DNA from: an uncultured Eubacteriales bacterium
GTDB taxonomy: Bacteria; Bacillota; Clostridia; Oscillospirales; CAG-272
Direction of reading: 5' to 3'
Assembly: GCA_934402395.1 (NCBI GenBank)
Contig: CAKRTQ010000023.1
Span: 1-21,115 of the forward strand
DNA length: 21,115 nt
Part shown: positions 15,100 through 21,115 of the stretch, in pieces
Position numbering within the stretch: position 1 is the first letter of the stretch
Layout of the letters: the number at the start of each line of letters is the position of its first letter
The notes under the pieces: generated by a model
Told to the model about the DNA's origin: nothing
The model's input: the letters and a program-made list of their open reading frames with translations, nothing else
The model's database searches: none
Made by a program: the position numbers and the translations under genes

Positions 15100-15321
15100 A
15101 TGAAATGGTTTTATGAACTTTTGTGGCTTTGGAAATGCTTGGGCATATCGCTGTTGATATCTACCGTCAGCACTACCGCCGTGGCACTGATCAGCAAGGC
15201 AAGAAATTCCCGTCTCCGTGTCTTAACGGGAATTATCATTGCTGTTGCTACATTTATTGTGGTTGCCTTGATTCTGATTATACTGTCCAACCGTCCGGTT
15301 CCGCTTGCCGGTATCCGGTAA
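15100..15321 (+). CDS. Small two-span membrane protein
   Basis: 73 residues with AAGGAG 7 bases before the ATG. Two hydrophobic spans (about 13-32 and 42-63, GIIIAVATFIVVALILIILS) with a short basic loop SKARNSRLR between them. The tail is short. No family is recognised. It directly precedes a decayed SdpI-family gene (25 bases apart), so the pair may once have formed a small immunity or stress module. That functional link is an inference from position only. Confidence 0.6.
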   Translation: MKWFYELLWLWKCLGISLLISTVSTTAVALISKARNSRLRVLTGIIIAVATFIVVALILIILSNRPVPLAGIR

Positions 15322-15345
15322 TAACAAAGATGGAGGAAGAGAAAA

Positions 15346-15700
15346 ACGGGATTCTGGTTCTATATGGTGTTTATTGACTCACTGATTCCGATTGCAATGA
15401 TAGGATTCGCCTTCTATTTTTTTAAAGAAAGCACCAAAATGAATAAACTCTGTCTTTGGTTATCGGACAAGAAGCTCAATGAGAAATCGGGAAACCTGGG
15501 AATATGCCCATAAGCATTGCGGAAAAGTGTGGCTCTTAACAGGCTGTGTTACGTTGTCTTTGTCTTATATCTCTCTGATTGTGATGTTTTTAACATTAAG
15601 ACGATAGGGCTCTATGGCGGTATTGTTTGCGGAATACAGTTAATAGTACACATTATTTTCAGACAAATGTCACCGCAAAAATCTACATATAGTATTGGTT
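15346..15700 (+). pseudogene. SdpI-family membrane protein, start codon lost and frameshifted
   Basis: The family pattern is readable across three frames: GFWFYMVFIDSLIPIAMIGF from 15349, then FGYRTRSSMRNRETWEYAHK (the conserved SdpI motif) from about 15455, CGKVWLLTGC and three membrane-span-like stretches, then IGLYGGIVCGIQLIVHIIF from about 15605. The usual length is about 110-120 residues. GGAGG (15332-15336) sits 9 bases before ACG at 15346, exactly where the family's ATG should be, so the start looks mutated T to C. Frameshifts lie near 15450 and near 15600. SdpI proteins are immunity or signal-transduction membrane proteins. This one cannot be made intact. Confidence 0.75.
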
Positions 15701-15758
15701 ATGTGTATGTTATACTTCATATAGATAATACGGATATATTTATGGGTTGTTGTTTCAC

Positions 15759-15930
15759 TCATGTAAGGCGTTTTTGATATTCGGCGCGACTAATCTCCTT
15801 TTGCTCTTCAAGTCAAACAATCAAATACAGCTGATTTCTCTGTGCCGGTTTGTCATATGCCATTTTGATCTTCAGCCCATACTCCGCGTTGATGTCAGCG
15901 TTGCTGATGTAGTTCTTGTTCTGCTTTTTC
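15759..15930 (-). pseudogene. Unidentified C-terminal fragment with in-frame stop
   Basis: The frame reads NYISNADINAEYGLKIKMAY, then AQRNQLYLIV, a TGA at 15815-15813, and LEEQKEISRAEYQKRLT to a stop at 15759. The end loosely resembles the SHOCT-like helical tails that follow many small proteins (an I-s-x-x-E-y-x-k-r pattern). A CGA-to-TGA change would explain the internal stop. It overlaps the rubredoxin 3' end. There is no start of its own. Confidence 0.3.
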
Positions 15931-16071
15931 AAACTGAGCCTTTCCCGCTCCGCAAAGCGGACATTCTAAATTCTCCGGAATCGCACTCCACGGCGTACCG
16001 GGAGCAATTCCCCCTTCCGGATAGCCCTTCTCCTCATCGTATTCCCATCCGCAGATATTGTATTCGTATCC
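15895..16071 (-). pseudogene. Rubredoxin remnant lacking its N-terminus and first cysteine
   Basis: 58 residues match rubredoxin: ICGWEYDEEKGYPEGGIAPG, then TPWSAIPENLECPLCGAG and KAQFEKAE. Rubredoxin binds one iron with two CxxC-G motifs and carries electrons in anaerobes, often to oxygen- or peroxide-reducing proteins. Here the second pair (ECPLCG) is intact, but the first is YEYNICG, where Tyr replaces the first Cys. No start codon or ribosome site precedes it in frame. Immediately upstream the DNA becomes the beginning of a Crp/Fnr gene on the other strand, so the N-terminus has been removed. It would not bind iron normally. Confidence 0.8.
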
Positions 16072-16074
16072 GCT

Positions 16075-16710
16075 CCTCCCAGCTGTTTTCGGGAATTGCT
16101 GAGGAGGAAGCTTGAACCGATGCTCTCCTGCCTTGAAGCAAGGCGGGAAGCCTTTCCGAAGGACGCTTTTCTGCTCCGCACCGGTGACACGGCGGAATCC
16201 GTGGGAATCGTTTTGTCCGGAAGCATAATTATTATACAGGAGGATATCTGAGGAAACCGAAATATTCTCTCAAAAGCGTGGCAGGGGCAGGTTTATACCG
16301 CCGCCTTTGCCTGCGCGCCCGGCGCGGTGCTGAACGTGAGCGTCGTTGCCGAAACGCCGGTTACGGTAATGCTTCTGAATATCAGACGTGTTCTCAGCGC
16401 CTGCTCTTCCGCCTATGAGCATCACAACCGCATCATACGAAATCTGCTGGCGGAGCTTGCCGAGAAAAATCTGCTTCAGAATGAAAAACTCACCCATATG
16501 GGGCAACGGACAACAAGGGGCAAGTTGATGTCGTACCTTTCTGCTGAGGCACAGCGTCTCGGCCGATATGAATTCGACATTCCGTTTTCAAGGCAACAGC
16601 TGGCGGATTATCTTGCCGTGGAACGCAGCGGGCTTTTGCTTGAGCTTGGAAAAATGCAGAAGGACGGACTGCTGGAATTTCATAAAAATCATTTTGTTCT
16701 CAAATTATAG
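16075..16710 (+). pseudogene. Crp/Fnr-family transcriptional regulator, inactivated
   Basis: Nearly the whole protein can be read: SQLFSGIAEEE (from 16077), a one-base shift near 16110, then LEPMLSCLEARREAFPKDAF, the cyclic-nucleotide-type beta-roll LRTGDTAESVGIVLSGSI, and QEDI followed by TGA (16249-16251) where the family has Trp. The same frame then continues GNRNILSKAW, the dimer helix region, and a C-terminal helix-turn-helix FSRQQLADYLAVERSGLLLE with MQKDGLLEFHKNHF, to the stop at 16710. The start codon is missing at the junction with the rubredoxin remnant. Clostridial Crp/Fnr genes of this subgroup often lie beside redox or metal-stress genes. Three separate lesions indicate loss of function. 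Confidence 0.82.
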
Positions 16711-16732
16711 GGATATTTTCGGAGGTTCGATT

Positions 16733-17404
16733 ATGGTAAAAATACTTTTGGTGGAGGACGACAAGACGATCGTCGCCAACCTGACCGAATATCTGAACGG
16801 TGCGGGATATATTGTCCGAAGCGCGTCCGGACAGTCTGCCGCTATTGCGGTGCTGGCGGAAGAAAGAGCGGATCTGGTGTTGCTTGACGTGTCCTTGGCG
16901 GAGGGCAACGGCTTTTCAGCGTGCAGAGCCATCAAATCCGAATTTGACCTGCCCGTCATTTTCCTGACCGCTTCCGGCGATGAATACAGCACCGTCACGG
17001 GCTTTGACCTCGGTGCCGACGATTATATACCGAAGCCGTTTCGCCCGCGAGAGCTTCTTTCCCGCATCAAAAATGTTCTCCGGCTTACAGGCAGCACGGG
17101 AAAGACCGTAAAGCTCGGCGATGTGGTGGTGGACACCGAAAAAGGCACCGCAATGAAGAATAATAAAGACCTGTTTCTTTCTGCGCTGGAATACCGTCTT
17201 CTGCTGGCTTTCATCAACAATCGCGGGATCGTGCTTACCCGCGAGCGGCTGCTTGACTCAATGTGGGATGTTGCAGGCACTTATGTAAACGACAATACGC
17301 TGACGGTATATATCAAGCGTCTGCGTGAGAAGATCGAGGACGACCCCGCCGAGCCGAAAATCATTCAGACGGTCCGCGGAATCGGATACAAGGTGGACGC
17401 ATGA
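16733..17404 (+). CDS. OmpR-family response regulator
   Basis: 223 residues from the ATG at 16733, where GGAGG (16721-16725) is well placed. A longer open frame from 16568 is not used because it overlaps the Crp/Fnr sequence in another frame. The receiver domain (1-115) has the acidic pair D9/D10, phosphorylated D52 (LVLLDVSLAEG), T79 (IFLTASGD) and K101 (KPF). The C-terminal winged-helix DNA-binding domain (about 125-223) ends TVYIKRLREKIEDDPAEPKI and VRGIGYKV, as in OmpR/PhoB proteins. Its stop overlaps the kinase ATG by four bases. It most likely controls the ABC transporter genes that follow the kinase. Confidence 0.95.
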   Translation: MVKILLVEDDKTIVANLTEYLNGAGYIVRSASGQSAAIAVLAEERADLVLLDVSLAEGNGFSACRAIKSEFDLPVIFLTASGDEYSTVTGFDLGADDYIPKPFRPRELLSRIKNVLRLTGSTGKTVKLGDVVVDTEKGTAMKNNKDLFLSALEYRLLLAFINNRGIVLTRERLLDSMWDVAGTYVNDNTLTVYIKRLREKIEDDPAEPKIIQTVRGIGYKVDA

Positions 17405-18405
17405 TGAAGCTTTTGAAAAACAAAGAGGTGCGCGGCGCACTGCTATGGCAGCTTTCCGTCTCTGCAATTGCCTGTCCCCTCTGCTTTCTGTTCGACCTCC
17501 GTGCCGGACTGACGGCTGTCGTTCTTTCTCTGCTGCTTATGCTGATCTACTGCATCGGCACTTACAAGAGGTATCGGAGGATTTCTTCCCTTGCGGATGA
17601 TATCAATCAGGTTCTGCACGGCGACAGCCCGATTGATTTTGATAATTATTCGGAGGGCGAGCTGAGTATTCTCCACAGCGAGATCTACAAGATGACGGTA
17701 CGTCTGCGTGAGCAACAGCAAAAGCTCATAAGCGACAAGGAATATCTGGCGGATTCCTTAGCCGACATATCACACCAGATCCGCACACCGCTGACCTCGA
17801 TAAATCTGCTGGTGGAACGGCTGTCGGCGTCCGGTCTGACCGATGAGTGCAGGCATCAGCTCACAAACGAGCTTTACGGGCTGCTCGACCGCATTGACTG
17901 GCTTATCACCACCCTGCTGAAAATATCGAAGCTGGACGCCGGAACAGTACAGTTCAACAAAGAGACGGTCAGCCTGGAAACGCTGATAAATAAGTCCTGC
18001 GCTCCTCTGCTCATACCCATTGAGCTTCGCGGGCAGAAGCTTATCATCCGTGCCGAAGGGGATTTTTACGGAGATCCTACATGGACAAGCGAGGCTGTCG
18101 GCAACATTGTGAAAAACTGCATGGAGCATACGCCGGACGGCGGAAAGATTGAAATTGAAGCGGCTGAAAATGCCCTGTATTCCGAAATCGTAATCAAGGA
18201 TAACGGCACCGGGATTTCTCCGGAGGACCTTCCGCACATCTTTGAGCGCTTTTATAAGGGAAAAGACTCCGACGGCAAGAGCTTCGGTATCGGACTTGCC
18301 TTGTCACGCATGATCATTGCGGGACAGAAAGGCACCGTCAAGGCGGAAAATCGGAAAAACGCGGGCGCTATGTTTACTCTCCGCTTTTATAAGGGAACCG
18401 TCTGA
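17401..18405 (+). CDS. Sensor histidine kinase, short intramembrane-sensing type
   Basis: 334 residues, overlapping the regulator by ATGA. Two membrane spans (about 15-32 and 36-54) are separated by only a few residues, so there is almost no extracellular sensor domain. That is typical of kinases that sense through a partner ABC transporter. A HAMP-like/linker segment follows (56-115). The H-box is SHQIRTPLTS with His125, the N-box is NIVKNCMEHTP, the G1 box DNGTGISPEDL, the F-box FERFYKG and the G2 box GIGLALS. All kinase motifs are intact. A terminator straddles its stop codon. The adjacent ATPase and permease fit the BceRS/BceAB-like stress module. Confidence 0.94.
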   Translation: MMKLLKNKEVRGALLWQLSVSAIACPLCFLFDLRAGLTAVVLSLLLMLIYCIGTYKRYRRISSLADDINQVLHGDSPIDFDNYSEGELSILHSEIYKMTVRLREQQQKLISDKEYLADSLADISHQIRTPLTSINLLVERLSASGLTDECRHQLTNELYGLLDRIDWLITTLLKISKLDAGTVQFNKETVSLETLINKSCAPLLIPIELRGQKLIIRAEGDFYGDPTWTSEAVGNIVKNCMEHTPDGGKIEIEAAENALYSEIVIKDNGTGISPEDLPHIFERFYKGKDSDGKSFGIGLALSRMIIAGQKGTVKAENRKNAGAMFTLRFYKGTV

Positions 18406-18422
18406 CCGACGGCTCCCTTTTT
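18391..18422 (+). terminator. Rho-independent terminator over the kinase stop codon
   Basis: AAGGGAACCGTC (18391-18402) pairs with GACGGCTCCCTT (18408-18419) with one mismatch. The loop contains the TGA stop and a T5 run ends at 18422. It separates the two-component operon from the transporter operon. Confidence 0.8.
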
Positions 18423-18443
18423 CAAAATGACGGATTTATCACT

Positions 18444-18473
18444 TTGAAGTCACCGCCTTGTCATCCGTATAAA
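18444..18473 (+). promoter_or_regulatory. Promoter of the ABC transporter with candidate regulator site
   Basis: TTGAAG (18444-18449), 18 bases, TATAAA (18468-18473). The spacer carries the direct repeat GTCA at 18449-18452 and 18460-18463, 11 bases apart, which is one helical turn. OmpR-family regulators often bind tandem half-sites with this spacing, so the response regulator at 16733 may act here. Confidence 0.5.
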
Positions 18474-18512
18474 GTAAAATGAGGGCGTAAAAAGCGAAAG
18501 GAGCGTTTCAAA

Positions 18513-19196
18513 ATGGAAATATTGCGGGTTGAAAACCTTACAAAGATATATGGGAAAGGTGAGAATGAGGTGCGGGCGCTGGACGGCGTATCGTTTTCGG
18601 TAAATAAGGGAGAGTTTATCGCCGTGATCGGTCCCTCCGGCTCCGGCAAATCCACCCTGCTTCACATTCTCGGCGGTGTGGACAGACCTACAAGCGGCAG
18701 GGTGCTGATGGACGGCAAAAATGTCTATGCGCAAAACGAGGAACAGCTTGCTATCTTCCGCCGCCGTCAGGTTGGGCTGATCTATCAGTTCTATAATCTT
18801 ATCCCCGTACTCAATGTAACGGAAAATATCACGCTCCCCGTGCTTATGGACGGACAGAGGGTCAATCAAAATCGACTGGCTGAGCTGATGACCACTCTGA
18901 AGCTTACCGGTCGGGAGAACCACCTGCCGAACCAACTCTCCGGCGGTCAGCAGCAGAGAGTGTCCATCGGTCGGGCTCTGATGAATGCGCCTGCGGTGGT
19001 GCTTGCCGATGAGCCGACAGGAAACCTTGACTCCAAAAACAGCAAGGAGATCGTAGACCTTCTCAAGATTTCCAACGAGAAATACGGTCAGACGCTCATT
19101 GTCATCACCCATGACGAAAGCATTGCCCTTCAGGCAGACCGCATTATCTCCATTGACGACGGAAAAATCACGAGAGACGAGGTGATCCGCAGATGA
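18513..19196 (+). CDS. ABC transporter ATP-binding protein (MacB/BceA type)
   Basis: 227 residues, normal for this class. Walker A GPSGSGKST (40-48), Q-loop Q92 in LIYQFYNLIP, signature LSGGQQQR (142-149), Walker B VVLADE with catalytic Glu167, D-loop GNLDS and the switch His200 in VITHD. The FYNL form after the Q-loop is usual in LolD/MacB/BceA ATPases that drive FtsX-type permeases. Ribosome site AAAGGAG. The stop overlaps the permease ATG by three bases, so the two are co-translated. It probably powers removal of, or protection from, antimicrobial peptides and also signals to the kinase upstream. The substrate is an inference from family. Confidence 0.95.
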   Translation: MEILRVENLTKIYGKGENEVRALDGVSFSVNKGEFIAVIGPSGSGKSTLLHILGGVDRPTSGRVLMDGKNVYAQNEEQLAIFRRRQVGLIYQFYNLIPVLNVTENITLPVLMDGQRVNQNRLAELMTTLKLTGRENHLPNQLSGGQQQRVSIGRALMNAPAVVLADEPTGNLDSKNSKEIVDLLKISNEKYGQTLIVITHDESIALQADRIISIDDGKITRDEVIRR

Positions 19197-21115
19197 ATGT
19201 TTTCAACAAGGTCACCTTGGCTTCGCTGAAGAAGAACCGGACAAGAACCGTTGTTACGATCATCGGCATTATGCTCTCGGCCGCTATGATCTGCGCCTCA
19301 ACTACCTTTGTTGCAAGTATGCAGAACTTTGTACTGAGATATACGATCTACAAAACCGGAAACTGGCACGGCGCGGTTTATGATGCCGCATACAAGGATT
19401 ATGAGAATATCGGCGGCTCCGGAAAGGTTGCGTCCGCCACCTATGCGCAGGTTCTGGGTTATGCGAAGATCGACAGCGCCAACGAGCGCAAGCCGTATCT
19501 GTATGTCCTCGGCGGCGATGCGGCGTCCGGATACTTTGAAACGATACCCGTGCATCTTACCGCAGGAGAGCTTCCGAAAAGCTCCTCGGAGATCATTTTG
19601 CCGGAACACCTTGCCGCTAACGGAAAGGTGAGCTATAAAATCGGAGATACAGTCACCTTTGAGGTCGGGGACAGAATTCTTGACGGCAAAAGGCTGGGAC
19701 AAATCAACCCTTTTTTCACCTATGACAGTGAAATTCAAGCCGAAGTAAAAAATGACGAAAGGCTCGAAAACACCGTGACAAGGACTTACACGGTCGTCGG
19801 CATATATGAAAGACCGGCATTTGAGAACACCGACGCTCCCGGATACACGGCGCTTACCGCAGCCGACAGAGGAGAGGACGGGCAATCGCCGATCGACTGC
19901 CATTTCAAAATGAAAAAGCCCTCAGCCGTATACGACTTTATGAAAGAGACGGGCTATACGGATGCCTATCGTTATGCCTACAATACCGATGTTCTGCTAT
20001 ATTCCGGCGTTTCGCGGATTGACTCGGTTACCGCCACCCTTTACAGTCTTGCAGCTATTGTGATAGGGCTGATCGTCTTTGCCTCTGTCTCTCTTATCTA
20101 CAATGCATTTTCCATTTCCGTATCGGAAAGAACAAAGCAGTTCGGTCTGCTTTCTTCGGTGGGAGCTACCAAAAAACAGCTCAGAAGGATGGTCACATTC
20201 GAAGCGTTGACCGTCAGTGCCATCGGAATCCCGCTTGGTATTCTTGTCGGAATCGGCGGCATCGGCATCACGCTTCTCCTGCTCGGCGATAAATTCAGCT
20301 CCATCGTCGGTAAAGAGCATATCCCCCTGCGGCTCTGCGTATCGTGGGAGTCGGTCGTTATTGCCGCTGTGATCGCACTGATAACGGTTCTTATCTCGGC
20401 GTGGATTCCCTCGAAAAGAGCTACAAGAGTATCTGCCGTGGAAGCCATCCGCCAGAGCATGGATGTCAGGGCAGACAATAAACCGGTAAGAACCTCAAGG
20501 CTCACCTATAAACTGTTCGGACTTCCCGGGGTCATAGCCGGAAAGTATTACAGACGCAGCCGTAAAAGGTATCGGGCTACCGTTGTCAGCCTGTTTATGA
20601 GCATTGTTCTCTTTATCTCCGCCTCTGCCTTCACCGATTATCTGGTGAAATCGTCGACCGGGGCATTATCCTCCGACCGATTCGACCTGAAGTACACGGC
20701 AGACCTTGATACTCCCGATTCAAAAACGTCGGACGAGGTACTGGCGCTCCTCTCGTCCGAGCATAATATTACCGGCAGTGCGTATGCCAAAAGTCAGTTT
20801 TTACAGGGCGACATCCCCCGTAAATATGTGACGGATACCTATATCAACCGTTTCGCCGATTTTGGCTCCGCAAAGGATAAAACCGACACGGATACTGTGG
20901 GAATATCGGGATATCTGTACTTCGTGGATGATGCCGAATTTAACAGGTTGCTGAAAAAATACAGGCTCAGCGAAGCGGACTATTATAACAAAGAAAACCC
21001 TTTGGGCATTGCAATTGACAAAAATATTGAATTTGACAGGACACTTGAAAAGTATGTCACGCTGGATACGCTGAAGGGTGACCGTTGTGAGATCGAATGC
21101 CTTCTGTATCGTGAG
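19193..21115 (+). CDS. FtsX-family ABC transporter permease (3' end outside window)
   Basis: ATG at 19193 overlapping the ATPase stop. 641 residues are visible and the frame is open at the edge. Span 1 is at about 19-41. A large extracytoplasmic domain follows (about 45-280). Spans 2-4 lie at about 282-305, 333-360 and 384-405, with the FtsX core SERTKQFGLLSSVGATKKQL after span 2. A cytosolic linker (KRATRVSAVEAIRQ) leads to a second half with a span at about 462-481 and another outside domain. Two FtsX halves each with an outside domain fit 8-span permeases rather than the 10-span BceB layout. It works with the ATPase at 18513. Confidence 0.92.
   Translation, partial: MNVFNKVTLASLKKNRTRTVVTIIGIMLSAAMICASTTFVASMQNFVLRYTIYKTGNWHGAVYDAAYKDYENIGGSGKVASATYAQVLGYAKIDSANERKPYLYVLGGDAASGYFETIPVHLTAGELPKSSSEIILPEHLAANGKVSYKIGDTVTFEVGDRILDGKRLGQINPFFTYDSEIQAEVKNDERLENTVTRTYTVVGIYERPAFENTDAPGYTALTAADRGEDGQSPIDCHFKMKKPSAVYDFMKETGYTDAYRYAYNTDVLLYSGVSRIDSVTATLYSLAAIVIGLIVFASVSLIYNAFSISVSERTKQFGLLSSVGATKKQLRRMVTFEALTVSAIGIPLGILVGIGGIGITLLLLGDKFSSIVGKEHIPLRLCVSWESVVIAAVIALITVLISAWIPSKRATRVSAVEAIRQSMDVRADNKPVRTSRLTYKLFGLPGVIAGKYYRRSRKRYRATVVSLFMSIVLFISASAFTDYLVKSSTGALSSDRFDLKYTADLDTPDSKTSDEVLALLSSEHNITGSAYAKSQFLQGDIPRKYVTDTYINRFADFGSAKDKTDTDTVGISGYLYFVDDAEFNRLLKKYRLSEADYYNKENPLGIAIDKNIEFDRTLEKYVTLDTLKGDRCEIECLLYRE

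Noticed and set aside
16249..16251. TGA read as Trp or selenocysteine
   Set aside because: Several intact genes in the window terminate at TGA, no SECIS-like need is evident, and the same gene has additional lesions.
16568..16732. An extended N-terminus for the response regulator
   Set aside because: The upstream part overlaps Crp/Fnr coding sequence in another frame, and the ATG at 16733 has the proper ribosome site and receiver-domain start.
18450..19112. Long minus-strand frame opposite the ABC ATPase
   Set aside because: The plus-strand ATPase has every motif of its family. The antisense frame is a by-product of its codon use.
1..21115. tRNA, rRNA and CRISPR arrays
   Set aside because: No cloverleaf ends, rRNA-conserved stretches or regularly spaced repeats were seen on either strand.

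Overview
The window looks like the chromosome of a Gram-positive, low-to-mid GC anaerobe of the Clostridia, probably a gut Oscillospirales/Ruminococcaceae-type organism. The reasons are strong GGAGG-type ribosome binding sites, a surface protein with Listeria-Bacteroides repeats, SdpI-family and rubredoxin remnants, DUF4368-type serine recombinase debris, and a two-component/ABC peptide-stress module. The placement is an inference from gene content. I see no rRNA, tRNA or CRISPR.

Layout. 1-2654 (minus): N-terminal 884 residues of a large secreted surface protein (parallel repeats, a Big2-like domain, List-Bact repeats). 2655-4665 (minus): a graveyard holding a small mobile-element-like protein, a RecD2-type helicase with its middle deleted, and a solute-binding lipoprotein fused to the helicase remnant. 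4686-6411: a TetR-family regulator divergent from an NAD-dependent epimerase/reductase, with two overlapping face-to-face promoters between them. 6459-7386: a bidirectional terminator, a second broken tetR with its operator-like palindrome, and a small HTH protein with a consensus promoter. 7387-8007: cytidylate kinase-like protein. 8150-10440: an accessory module with a promoter, a structured leader RNA carrying a 31-codon upstream ORF, two unrecognised membrane-protein genes and the tail of a large serine recombinase. 10604-13565: a type-I-anchored surface protein, a decayed small membrane gene and a frameshifted Ig-like protein. 13653-15011: citrate synthase. 15100-16710: a small membrane protein, then decayed SdpI, rubredoxin and Crp/Fnr genes. 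16733-21115: response regulator, histidine kinase, ABC ATPase and a partial FtsX-type permease, apparently an intact stress-sensing and export module.

Two things stand out. First, the 8264-10119 unit (promoter, operator-like palindrome, leader RNA with an upstream ORF ending inside a hairpin, and two coupled membrane proteins, one with paired CxxC motifs) lies next to recombinase debris, and I cannot assign it to a described system. Second, the window holds many broken genes with readable lesions: gene-gene junctions, a lost start codon, a TGG-to-TGA change and homopolymer frameshifts. That points either to active genome decay or to assembly/consensus error, and raw reads would decide between them.
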